This document shows positions 46,705-56,022 of a DNA stretch of 64,000 nucleotides, in pieces. This DNA is from CAVWXT01 sp963759115 (lineage in GTDB: Bacteria > Planctomycetota > Planctomycetia > Pirellulales > Thermoguttaceae): NCBI GenBank assembly GCA_963759115.1, contig CAVWXT010000005.1, forward strand, positions 2,170,001 to 2,234,000. Reading direction: 5' to 3'. How positions within the stretch are numbered: position 1 is the first letter of the stretch; each line of letters opens with the position of its first letter. Both the position numbers and the translations under genes were made by a program. The notes below the pieces were generated by a model that was not told the origin of the DNA, searched no databases, and was given only the letters and a program-made list of their open reading frames with translations.

Positions 46705-48567
46705 ATGAAGAAACTCAAACTGCAGTTCGACAAGCAGAGCATCCAAGAATTTCTGCTCCAGAACGCGGAAAAGATCGTCGCTGGGGTGGTGGTCCTTGGA
46801 ACTCTGGTGATTCTGTACGCCGCCGTGTCGCGAGCGTGGACGGAGCGTTTCGACCGAACGCCCAAGCAACTGGAGGTCGCGGCCGCGAACGGCAAGATCG
46901 ACCTCGAAAAAACGCCGCCGGACAATATCGGGTTGGAAGTGAAGGACTACGTTAGCCAAGCCAAGCGCAGCCGGGTGCGGATCGAGGAGAAGCCGTACGC
47001 ACTGGCCAAACTTTTGGACAAATCCAATTTTGAACGGCGGTCCTTGCGCGATGAGCCGCGGCTGTTCGCGGTGGCGAACCTTCAAGGCGCGGCCGAGTTT
47101 GGCGCCATCCGTAAGAGGATCGCTCCTCCAACAGGAGGCGATACGGCGAGACCAGCAACTCCGCCACCTACGGGCCGCGGCGGGCCGGGGGGACGCGGCG
47201 GTCTCGCCGCCATGGCCGCCAGGACTGAGGAGATCGTCGGACAGCAGTGGGTCGTGGTCACGGGGTTGGTGCCGATGGCGGACCAGGCCGCAGCCTACGC
47301 CGACACGTTCCGACCGGCCGTCGGCTATGATCGCAGCCGGGACTATCCGGCGTACGCGGGCTACTGGGTGGAACGTGCTGAGGTAGCCAGCGCTGCTGAC
47401 GCGGCCAATCCCGCAATTTGGGAGAAGGCTCAGAAAGTCATGTCGAGGGAGGAGGTCGACAAGTGGTCGAAGGATTGGACGGGTTTCTCCCCTGATGTCG
47501 TCTTGGGCGAGTACATCGAGGAACGACTCGTGTTCCCCTTGCCGCCTCTGGTGGGTCGGCACTGGAATGAGAACGTGGTCCATGAACCGGACATCCCCTT
47601 GATGAAAGAGGAAGTCACGTTGTCGGACAGTGAGGCGGCGCAGGAACGGATGTACGGACGCCAGCCCACGCCTGGCCGGGGGGGCCGTGGCGGTCCAGTC
47701 CCCGGCCAGCCACGTGGATTCGGACGAGGCGAAGGTCCATTGGAGGCCGACCCCGACAACCCCTTCGCACCGAAGGGCGAGGCGGTGGCTCAAGTCAACG
47801 TGCCTGAACCGGAACGGGCGGCTACGGAAACGAAGGCTCTGAAGTACAAGCTCTTCCGCTACTTCGACTTCGATGTGCAGCCGGGCAAACAGTACGTGTA
47901 CCGGGTGCGTCTGGCCTTGCGAAACCCCAACAAGGGCCAGAAACCAGGCGTTCTGAAGTCGCCTGATTGGGCAACCAAGTTGCTCTTGGAGACACCGTGG
48001 TCTGACCCCAGTCCTGTCATCGCCGTACCGCGTGCCTGGGGCATTTTTGCTAGCGGGGTCAAATTCATGCCGCGTGTCGAGCCGACGGGTGAAATTCTCG
48101 TCACCCAGTGGGTGCCGAGCAAGGCTGTGGAAGTCTCGAAGAAGTTCTCCGTCGTGCGCGGCCAGGTGGTCAATTTCACCGAGTCCGTCACGGCCCCGCG
48201 TATCGATCTGACTGCCGAGGTGGGTGGGCTCAGATCGGCCTTTGCGAAGCGCGGAGGGGGCGGGGAGGATCGCCGCGCGACGGGAAACGCGCCGATCGAA
48301 GTGCATTTTGACACGGGGGCGACCGTGTTGGACCTTCGCGGCGGTGAGCGGCCTTCGCGCGGCCGGGGAACCACTAGCCTGCCTGCAGCCGGCGAAATCC
48401 TCTACTTGGATGCCACAGGGACGCTGGTGATGCGCAACGAATTGGACGACTTCCCCGCGTGCGAACGCTACGCCAACCTGAACAGGGAGGTTAGGCCGGA
48501 GCCGGGCCCACCCAAGCCTACGCCCGGGCCGCCGCCCAAGGGCGCGCTAGAGCAACTGACGCATTGA
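46705..48567 (+). CDS. Third protein of the pilus-like operon
   Basis: A 620-residue protein starting MKKLKLQFDKQSIQEFLLQN with a single anchor (KIVAGVVVLGTLVILYAAVS). The outer part has QWVVVTGLVPMADQAAAYADTF and a clear domain KLFRYFDFDVQPGKQYVYRVRLALRNPN, plus two Gly/Arg-rich linkers (GRGGPGGRGG, PGRGGRGGPVPGQPRGFGRG). It starts 18 bases after the previous stop, so the three genes are one operon. The glycine-arginine linkers shared by all three proteins suggest they work together. No named family recognised. Frame intact. Confidence 0.65.
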   Translation: MKKLKLQFDKQSIQEFLLQNAEKIVAGVVVLGTLVILYAAVSRAWTERFDRTPKQLEVAAANGKIDLEKTPPDNIGLEVKDYVSQAKRSRVRIEEKPYALAKLLDKSNFERRSLRDEPRLFAVANLQGAAEFGAIRKRIAPPTGGDTARPATPPPTGRGGPGGRGGLAAMAARTEEIVGQQWVVVTGLVPMADQAAAYADTFRPAVGYDRSRDYPAYAGYWVERAEVASAADAANPAIWEKAQKVMSREEVDKWSKDWTGFSPDVVLGEYIEERLVFPLPPLVGRHWNENVVHEPDIPLMKEEVTLSDSEAAQERMYGRQPTPGRGGRGGPVPGQPRGFGRGEGPLEADPDNPFAPKGEAVAQVNVPEPERAATETKALKYKLFRYFDFDVQPGKQYVYRVRLALRNPNKGQKPGVLKSPDWATKLLLETPWSDPSPVIAVPRAWGIFASGVKFMPRVEPTGEILVTQWVPSKAVEVSKKFSVVRGQVVNFTESVTAPRIDLTAEVGGLRSAFAKRGGGGEDRRATGNAPIEVHFDTGATVLDLRGGERPSRGRGTTSLPAAGEILYLDATGTLVMRNELDDFPACERYANLNREVRPEPGPPKPTPGPPPKGALEQLTH

Positions 48568-48611
48568 CGGGACGATCGTACTCGTGCCGCGCAACCTCAA
48601 GAAAAAGTTAT

Positions 48612-48637
48612 CCGTCGCGGGGGTCTGTCCGCGACGG
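48612..48637. terminator. Hairpin after the pilus-like operon
   Basis: A perfect 9-bp stem (CCGTCGCGG / CCGCGACGG) with an 8-base loop lies 45 bases after the last operon stop. There is no T-run, so termination is likely but weakly supported. Confidence 0.4.
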
Positions 48638-48699
48638 GTTAAGTGAATCGGCGACTTATCGTCAGAACCGTGCGGGGTGCGTCCTCGGCAGACGCAGCC

Positions 48700-49272
48700 C
48701 TAAACCAGTTCCTTCTTGGCGCCAACCAGCGTCCGCAGTCGCTCGGCGAGCAACGCGGAGTCGAACGGCTTCTTGAACGTTTCGTTGATGCTCGATCGGT
48801 CGAAGCTCAGCGAGCTGCCATCGTCCGGCAACAACGCGATGAGGATCACCTCGGCAAACTCGCTATTGCGGCGTAGATTCTGGCAGATTTGCAGCGCTTC
48901 GGTGCGCCCGATCGAGAAATCGACGATAATGCAGTCCGGGTGGAAGCTCTCGGCTTGGATCCCGGCGTCAAAACCGCTTGCGGCCACGGCCGCTTTGAAC
49001 GAGCGTTCCAAGGGCAGTTCGCGCTTGAGGTTCTCGATCAGGACCTGGTCCTGGGCTACGATCAGGACCTTGGCCATGGCCTCATCTTCCAGGTCGCCCA
49101 ACGGCATTCCGTGTTCCTTGAGGAACCGAATCAGGTACTCGCGGGGAATGCGTCGGTCTTGCGATCCGGGGATGCGGTATCCTTTCAGCCGGCCCGAGTC
49201 AAACCACTTACTAACGGTGCGCGGGGCCACCTTACAAATCTTGGCGACCTGACCAGTTGTGAAGACCTTCAT
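48700..49272 (-). CDS. HTH - receiver-like regulator
   Basis: Residues 1-60 form a MerR/BldC-like excisionase-type helix-turn-helix: FTTGQVAKICKVAPRTVSKWFDSGRLKGYRIPGSQDRRI, ending REYLIRFLKEHGMPLG. Residues 68-190 look like a receiver domain (AKVLIVAQDQVLIENLKREL, CIIVDFSIGRTEALQICQNLRRN, LIALLPDDG, FKKPFDSALLAERLRTLVG). The Asp in VDFS could be the phosphorylation site and the KP lysine is present, but the acidic pair near the start is replaced (VAQD). It is probably a transcription factor using the receiver as a protein switch. Convergent with the pilus-like operon. Confidence 0.8.
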   Translation of the reverse strand: MKVFTTGQVAKICKVAPRTVSKWFDSGRLKGYRIPGSQDRRIPREYLIRFLKEHGMPLGDLEDEAMAKVLIVAQDQVLIENLKRELPLERSFKAAVAASGFDAGIQAESFHPDCIIVDFSIGRTEALQICQNLRRNSEFAEVILIALLPDDGSSLSFDRSSINETFKKPFDSALLAERLRTLVGAKKELV

Positions 49273-50124
49273 CGCAGGCTCTCCGATATATTATTCACGT
49301 TGGTTTGGGTTGGCTCTCGGCCGGACAAGTGTCAGGCCGAGCGGTTGTTCCCCTTTTATGCTCGCGGATCTGCACCCTTCGCACGCTCCGTCGTTCCGAC
49401 TGCCTCGCGCAGTCGGCGTATCCGCAGGCATCTGGGTCGGGGACTCTCCGTAACGCGATTCACTTTCTTGGCTGTGGTTCAGCTCCATCTGACCCGCGCC
49501 GTACTTACTACATCGGCAACCACGGTATTCGGAAGCCAGAGAAAATCCGTAAAATAGGGAAGGCGTGGTTCAAGCCAACCTACTTCGTTTCATTCCGACT
49601 CCCGGCACAGTTATCCCGGCGAACTGCGATCGGCAGGGTGGGACGAGCAGGCCGTGCCGCCATAGAGAGTGCGAGGCGGACGGTCAAGGCGATGGCCTTC
49701 AAGGCAGGTTCCCCCCTGTTGCCCCGTTCCACGCGCGGCGAAGGTTCGCAGAAGAACCCCGCCGCAGAACAAGGCTTCCGTCTGTTTACTTCGATCCTCG
49801 TTGGGGTACGACTTTAGAAAGATTGCTCGGTCGTATCGAGGAAGCCGAAATTGGAGACCCTAACGAATCGGTAGCCTGTTCCGTTTGGCCCGATCGCAAC
49901 GGTTCGGCAGGCTGTAGCGTCAGCAATGTAGCTTGGGAGGGGAGGCGATCTCGACGAATAAGAAGACTGCGCAGTGGGGGCGAGCCAAGAGGGCTGGGCA
50001 TTCGAGCGACCGCGATTGATGGCCACCATGGGCTGCTCGTCAGGCCCGTGCCGCGGCCGATCTCTCAGACTGGCCGGCGAGCGGCCAGTACTAACCAAGC
50101 TGTCAAGATCGCACGGTCGGCGCA
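49273..50124. other. 850-base region without a recognisable gene
   Basis: Open frames exist on both strands (for example 49565-50290 plus) but have the Arg/Ser/Pro composition of shadow frames and no motif. Short hairpins are present (GACTGCCTCGCGCAGTC near 49400). Composition is more even than in neighbouring genes. I cannot assign an RNA gene or mobile element. It lies between the start of the HTH regulator gene and the end of rluA. Confidence 0.4.
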
Positions 50125-51144
50125 CTACCTCCCCTGCGATTCAGTCGTCTTCCGCAGCCACCGGGCGAAATCGGCCAGGTCTGGAGGCAGTGGCGTTTCG
50201 AAATGCATCGCCTCACCGGTGACCGGATGCGCAAAACCCAGCTCGACCGCACATAGCGCAATGCGCGGTACGCCGCTGGTATCGGGTTGACGGGGTCGAA
50301 AGAGCGGCTGACCGTAGACCTTCTCCCCGCACAACGGGTGGCCGCTCTCGGCCAGGTGAATGCGAATTTGGTGCGTTCGGCCCGTCTCCAGCCGACACTC
50401 GATCAGGGTATAGTCGCCGAGCCGCTCGATCGGCCGGACGTGGGTCACCGCAAGTTTGCCCACGTTAGGTAATTGGGTGCTTCCGCGCCGACCGTCGCCC
50501 CGATCGCGGACCAGCCGGCTCTCAATGGTCTGCGCCTCCACGGCGCCTTGGACGATCGCCAGATAGCGGCGGCCAATGCTATGAACGCGGAATTGCTGTC
50601 CCAAGCTCCGTTCGGCCTGGACAGTTCGGGCGAAGACCATCAGTCCGCTGGTTTCGCGGTCCAAGCGATGCACGGGACGCACCCGCCGCACGTTGACCTT
50701 GCCACTCTCCTTGCTTTTCTTGTGGCCGCGATTCTCGGCCTTCGCAATCAACCGCGGCAGCAACTCGTCTAGCGTCGGCTGAAGTTGCCGCTGGCGCGGC
50801 GACAACTGACGCTCGTCGGCATGCCGCGTCGAGGTCATGCCGGCCGGCTTCTCGACGACGACAAGGTGTTTGTCGAGATAGCGGATGCGGACGTCTTCTG
50901 GCCGGGCCGGCGGGGCCGCGGAGTGCGGCAGGAGCTTGACCACATCCTTCAATCGCAGCCGATAGCCTGCATCCGTGCAGAGATTTCCGCTGACCATGAC
51001 CTGTCGCGATTTCAGCAGCCGGCGGACTTCCGACCAGGATTTCCCCGGCAGCCATTCGCGCAAGGCGGCGGCGACGGTCTGATCCACTTGCCGGGGAAGG
51101 ACGCGGAAGACTTCTTCACCAGAATCACGTTTGGGCTTGGCCAC
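50125..51144 (-). CDS. RluA family pseudouridine synthase
   Basis: Isomerises uridine to pseudouridine in rRNA or tRNA. An S4-like RNA-binding domain lies at the start (WSEVRRLLKSRQVMVSGNLCTDAGYRLRLKDVVKL). The catalytic domain includes LVVVEKPAGM, VHRLDRETSGLMVFA with the catalytic Asp, RYLAIVQG, and RLETGRTHQIRIHLAESGHPLCGEKVYG. The insert KAENRGHKKSKESGKVNVRRV is a little longer than usual. Length (339 residues) and intact frame are normal. Which of the RluA, C or D target sites it modifies cannot be told. Confidence 0.92.
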   Translation of the reverse strand: MAKPKRDSGEEVFRVLPRQVDQTVAAALREWLPGKSWSEVRRLLKSRQVMVSGNLCTDAGYRLRLKDVVKLLPHSAAPPARPEDVRIRYLDKHLVVVEKPAGMTSTRHADERQLSPRQRQLQPTLDELLPRLIAKAENRGHKKSKESGKVNVRRVRPVHRLDRETSGLMVFARTVQAERSLGQQFRVHSIGRRYLAIVQGAVEAQTIESRLVRDRGDGRRGSTQLPNVGKLAVTHVRPIERLGDYTLIECRLETGRTHQIRIHLAESGHPLCGEKVYGQPLFRPRQPDTSGVPRIALCAVELGFAHPVTGEAMHFETPLPPDLADFARWLRKTTESQGR

Positions 51145-51292
51145 TTCGCTGCTTCTCCCAGATCAGCCGTCTCAGGTTCCCCACATGTCAAAAGCGAATG
51201 CTGCACTACAGATGCTCGATATTACCAACGCGACGAGGCCAATTGCCGTAGCAAGGATTAACCTGGCCACAAACAATTCTTCCCAGACGCGT

Positions 51293-51520
51293 CTACTGAT
51301 GGTGCGATGCGTAAAGGTCCAGCAGCCGGCGGATCATCTTTTGGTACTGGGTTCGACTCCGCCGCGCATGCTCTTTGTAGAATTCGACCGTGGGCTTGCT
51401 CAAGCTGATGGTCACCTTCACGGTGTCTTCCTTCCGCACAAGGTCTTCCGGCGGTGGCAGGAAATCGTCGACTACTTCCGCCCGCATCGGTTCATTCGTG
51501 TACTTGGTTTGCTTTTTCAT
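51293..51520 (-). CDS. CopG/ribbon-helix-helix protein
   Basis: A 75-residue protein with VKVTISLSKPTVEFYKEHARRSRTQYQKMIRRLLDLYASHH, a ribbon-helix-helix DNA-binding pattern like BrnA/CopG antitoxins. The N-terminal part KYTNEPMRAEVVDDFLPPPEDLV also matches BrnA-type antitoxins, but no BrnT toxin is adjacent. It follows a nucleotidyltransferase gene by about 15 bases on the same strand and may be its regulator. Confidence 0.75.
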   Translation of the reverse strand: MKKQTKYTNEPMRAEVVDDFLPPPEDLVRKEDTVKVTISLSKPTVEFYKEHARRSRTQYQKMIRRLLDLYASHHQ

Positions 51521-51535
51521 GCGGGATAGGCGAGA

Positions 51536-52165
51536 TCAGAACTCGTCTTCATCCTTATCCGCCTTGATTTGCTGGCTGGCGAGATTCTCCCACGCCGCGA
51601 TGGCCGCCGGCTCTGCGCCGGCGGCCTCGAGGCGATCGCGGACGAGCCCAAAGCTCGTCTTCAATTCGGGAAACGCCAACAGCAACACGGCCAGATCGCG
51701 CCAATCGGTCCCGGATTTCGGCGTCCCTTGGCGGCGCTGATACGCGATGAGTTTGCCGGCTATCAGCTCTTCCGGTGCAACCACCAGCACCTCGCCGATC
51801 CGCCGTGCCGGCGGCAAGGCGACGACGGACCGCACGTCCACCAAATGGCGGTTCTTCGGTTTCTGAATCTGGTAGAGGCGGTAACCCCGTCCTTCGCCGA
51901 CATCCCGCACGCGGACGGCAATGTGAAAACGGGTGCTCAGGTGGTTGCGGAGTTGCTCGGCCAACTCGGCGGCGCGGGTGCTGGCAATGTCCACGTCCTG
52001 CGTCATGCGCGGCTCATCCACATAGGCATTAACGGCCTGTGCGCCGAACAAGACCGCATCGTCTACGTCCCGCAGAAACTCCAACACGGCACGGTGAATC
52101 GTGGCCAGCGGAAGCGGCTCTCGCATAGCAAACTCCCTGAACGTCAGTGCGCCGTCGCCTAACAT
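51536..52165 (-). CDS. AbiEii-like nucleotidyltransferase
   Basis: A 209-residue protein with VLFGAQAVNAYVDEPRMTQDVDIAS, the GA-x-A...DxD pattern of minimal and AbiEii-like nucleotidyltransferases, followed by VVAPEELIAGKLIAYQRRQGTPKSGTDWRDLAVLL, typical of DUF1814/AbiEii-like proteins. A start at MREPLPLATIH (52126) is possible. The small ribbon-helix-helix gene downstream forms a plausible partner. A toxin, tRNA-modifying or abortive-infection role is known for relatives; here it is inferred. Confidence 0.75.
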   Translation of the reverse strand: MLGDGALTFREFAMREPLPLATIHRAVLEFLRDVDDAVLFGAQAVNAYVDEPRMTQDVDIASTRAAELAEQLRNHLSTRFHIAVRVRDVGEGRGYRLYQIQKPKNRHLVDVRSVVALPPARRIGEVLVVAPEELIAGKLIAYQRRQGTPKSGTDWRDLAVLLLAFPELKTSFGLVRDRLEAAGAEPAAIAAWENLASQQIKADKDEDEF

Positions 52166-52289
52166 GAGCGGCTCCTTGGACCTTCACTCCGTTTTCATTA
52201 TAGCAGGCTGAGCCCGCGGCGCAGTGGGGACCGGCTTCCTGTTCTTCCCCAAGACTCGGAAGGAGTCCCGCGTCTGCCCGGAGGAACAC

Positions 52290-55200
52290 TTACGCGGCCT
52301 GCGTTCCCTCGTCGTCCGCCGGCCGTTCCGTGAGGATGTGCCCGTCGTCGCTCACGTCCTCGAAACGGACAGAGACCTGCTTCGACACGCCCGACTCCTG
52401 CATCGTCACGCCGTAGATCGTGTTGGCCGAGGTCATCGTCTTCTTCGAGTGCGTGACGATGATGAACTGCGTCCAGGCCAGGAAGTCCTTGAGGACCTGG
52501 GTGAAGCGGTCGATGTTGGCCTCGTCCAACGCGGCGTCGACCTCGTCGAGCACGCAGAAGGGACTGGGGCGGCTGCGGAAGATGGCCAGCAGCAGCGCCA
52601 CGCAGGTGAGCGTCTTCTCGCCGCCGCTCAACAACGAAATGCTCCGCGGCTCCTTGCCCGGCGGCCGGGCGACGATCTCGATGCCGCTGTCGAGAATGTC
52701 GACGTTCTCCTCCAGCACGATGTCGGCGTGGCCCCCGCCGAACAGGTCGCGGAAGAGCGTCTGAAAGTGGCCCTTGACGGTGTCGAGCGTCTCGGAGAAG
52801 AGCCGCCGGCTGTCGGCATTGATCTTGTCGATGATCTTCTCCAGCGACGTCTTCGCCGCCGCCAGATCGTGGTACTGATCGGAGAGGGTCTTGTAGCGAG
52901 TTTCAAGCTGTTCCAGCTCTTCCAGGGCTTCGAGGTTGACGCTGCCTAGATTGTTGATCTTCTGACGCAGCTCTTCGATCTCCTGCTGCACCGCTTCGCG
53001 CTGGTGCTGCTCCTCGTCGTCAGGCTGGTGCTCCAACTCGGAAAGCTCGATGCCGTAGTCCTCGCGGAGCCGGTCGGCCAGGCTGCTTCGCTCGTGGCGG
53101 ATCTCGTTGGCCGACAGATCGGCCGCGTGCATCTTCTCTTCCAGCTTGTGGATCCGGCCGCGAATCTTCTGCGTCTCGGCCGCCAAAGTGGTACGCTGTT
53201 CGTGCAGCGCTTCGCGCTGGTTGACCAGGGCGACAGTCTGTCCGGCGAAGGTCTCTTTGCCGAGGTAGAGGTCGGCGACTTCGGCCTCCGCCCGCAAAAT
53301 CTTCCACCGCGAGTCCTCGGCGCGCTGGGTGCATTCGGCCAGGTGCTCCCGGGCTTCGTCAAGGGCCTTGTGGCGTTCCTGGCGGTTCTCCTCGAATTGG
53401 CGCATGCGGGCGCGGAGGTTCCGCAATCGCTCCTCGCACTTGGCTAGTTCCACCTTGATCTCGGTGGTCTCGCGACTGGCGGCCAGTCGTCGGCCCTCCA
53501 GTTCGCCGATTTGGTCGCCAAGCCGGGCCAGACTCGACTCCACCTCTTGGAGCCCGGAATCCAGTTGTTTTCGCTTCTCCTGAGCGTCCGCAAGGCGAGA
53601 GAAGGCGTCGCTATGTCGCTGGTCGGCGTCGCGCCGCTCTGTCTCCAATGCCAATCGCTGCCTGTCAAACTGACTCCGCCGCTCTTCCGCCGCGGTCATG
53701 GCGACCCGGTTCTCGGCCAGGGCGTCCACGGCTCGTTGATGCGCGGCCGAACGATTTTCGAGCTGGCGCTGCTCCGCGGCAATTTGTTCCTCCAATGCGG
53801 CGACGGTCGCCTGGGCCGCATCAATGGCGGCCTGCGACTCGCCCAGTTGCGCCTGGAGCGCCCGCAATTGGCTCCGCCGCGAGATCAGGCCCGAGGAGGC
53901 GCTGCGGGGTCCGACCACCAGCGTGCCGTCGGGCTGCAAGAGCTCTCCGGCGAGGGTCACGAAACTCAAGCTGCCGTCGGATCGGGCCAACGACAAGGCA
54001 TGGGCGAGCTTCTCGACAAACCACGTTCGGCCCAGCAGCCGTTGGACCAGCGACGCGAAGCGAGGCTGCGTTTCCACGAAACGATCGGCCCGACCGAGCA
54101 CGCCGGGCTGCCCTTCGAGGTCGATCTCGACCAGGGCCCCGGTGTCCGAGGTTCGGGGTTCAGGACTTGATGATACTAGGTTGCCCGACGCTGCCCCGCG
54201 AATCCTGAATCCTGAACCCTGTACTCTGAACCCTCCTTCGCCGTCGAGCCATACGAATCCGACGCGGCCGCTCAGCCGGCTCGCCTCCGCCGGCAACCGA
54301 CTCAACAATTCTTCGCTCTGCGCCACGACCACGTGTTGTGCCGTCTGACCCAGCGCGATATCCACGAGCGGCGCAACCTCGACGCTGACCTGGAACGCGT
54401 CGGCGACCAGCCCACAGACGCCGCGAAAGACGGGCTCGTCGGGGTTGGCGGCTCGCTCCAGCACTTCCTTCACGCCCGCATCAAGCCCTTCGTTGCGGCG
54501 CACGAGTTCGTCCAAGAGCGCCGCGCGTTCGGCGGCCCCGGTGTGGCGCTCGCGCAGCTCGGCCAGCTCGTTTTGGCGTCGGGCGTGCTGCTGCCGGCAC
54601 TCGGTGAGTCTACTCTTGGCCGCGTCCAGTAGTTGGGCATGCTCCTCCGCTTGTTGTGCCGACTGCGCCCGGCGGCGCCGCAGTTCTTCCAGTTCTTGCT
54701 GCAAGGCGTCGAGAGTGCGATCCAACTCGGCAATGCGATCGCCGCAGCGCTGGCGTGCGGCGGCGGCGGACGATACCTGGCTTTCCAGCGCGCTGGTCTC
54801 GTTGCCCAGCGCGGCTGCCGCCCGCATCTGCTGCAAATACGTCGCTCGGCGTTGCTCGTTCTCGCCGCGGAGTTGGTCCAGGGCCGACATCGCTTCGGTC
54901 AGCCCGCGTTCGGCCTCCACGAGGCGTTTGGCTATCTCGCGATGGCTCTCTTCGGCCGCTTGCAGGGCCTGGGTGGTGTCCTGCAGTTGCTGTTGAACGT
55001 CCCCGGCCCGGGCGCTCATGGCCAGGAGTTGGCGGCGATAGCGGGAAATCTCCTGTTCGAGGTCCGCGCCCGGCGGCGCTCGTGTTCGATGGTCGATTCG
55101 GCCCCGGCGATCCGTTCGCGATTGGCGGCGATTTGGCCCTCGCCTTGACGAATCTCCTCGCCGACCTGGCCCATGCGGTTGTCGATTTCCAGCAACCGGG

Positions 55201-55996
55201 CATCGAAATGCTCGGCCTCGGCAACCGCGGCGTCGCGCTCATCGCCGACCGCCCGCAACTCGCCCTCGAAATGCGCGAGGCGTTCGGTCAAACGCCGCCA
55301 GTCCACCAGGGCGACCTGGGTCCGCAGTTCCTGAAGGCGGTTGGTGTGTTCCTTATAGCGCCGGGCCTTGCCGGCTTGGGTGCGGACGCTGCGCAGGCGG
55401 TTCTCCACCTCGTCGACGATGTCGGACAGCCGCAGGAGGTTTTGCTCGACGCGTTCCAGACGCCGCAGGGCTTCGATCTTGCGGAGCTTGAAGCGACTGA
55501 TGCCCGCCGCCTCCTCAAAGATCACTCGCCGGTCGCGGGCCGACGATTGCAGCAGCACGTCCACCTTGCCCTGCTCAATGACGCTGTAGGCTTGCGTGCC
55601 CATCCCCGTGCCGGAGAGCAAGTCACGAATGTCGCGGAGCCGGGCGGGACTGCGATTGATGAGGTACTCGCCCTCGCCGCTGCGGTAGACGCGGCGGGTG
55701 ATGTGGACCTCGGGGGCGTCGATCGCCAGGAGGTGCTTGGAGTTGTCGAAGGTGAGCGTGATCTCCGCGGTGTTCATGGCCCGGCGGCTGCCCGAGCCAT
55801 TGAAGATCACGTCGGCCATCTCCCGGCCGCGGAGGCTCTTGACGCTCTGCTCACCCAGCACCCACTTGATGGCGTCGACGATGTTCGACTTGCCGGACCC
55901 GTTGGGGCCCACCACCACGGTAATGCCGGGGGGGAACTCGAACCGGGTGCGGTCGGCGAAACTCTTGAAACCGACGAGTTCGAGGGCCTTGAGCAT
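52290..55996 (-). CDS. smc: Chromosome segregation ATPase SMC (one indel, one repeat insertion)
   Basis: The N-terminal ATPase head has FKSFADRTRFEF and GPNGSGKSNIVDAIKWVLGE (Walker A). Long coiled coils surround a hinge (LWRITGELL-like region as VFRGVCGLVADAFQV...FVTLAGELLQPDGTLVVG). The C-terminal head has SLLSGGEKTLTCVALLLAIF (ABC signature) and FCVLDEVDAALDEANI (Walker B). A third base lost near 55068 (an Arg codon) breaks the frame; joined length is about 1235 residues. In the hinge an extra segment, EGGFRVQGSGFRIRGAASG, is encoded by a family D repeat (54148-54236), kept in frame. Works with ScpB (gene at 30.3 kb). Confidence 0.92.
54148..54236. repeat. GGTTCAG short-unit array (family D), copy 2, inside smc
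   Basis: GGTTCGGGGTTCAGG faces AATCCTGAATCCTGAACCC plus CTCTGAACCC across about 35 bases. This is the same unit as the intergenic copy at 19434-19497, here within the smc hinge without breaking the frame. Confidence 0.7.
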
Positions 55997-56022
55997 TGGG
56001 GATGCGGAACGGAGGTGGGGGA

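Noticed and set aside
46012..48306. A 764-codon open frame on the minus strand, antisense to the pilus-like operon
   Set aside because: Its Arg/His/Pro-rich composition and lack of motifs fit a shadow frame of GC-rich DNA. The plus-strand frames have membrane anchors, coupled starts and sensible domains.
49565..50290. A 241-codon plus-strand frame
   Set aside because: It overlaps the 3' end of rluA, has shadow-like composition, no ribosome binding site and no motif.
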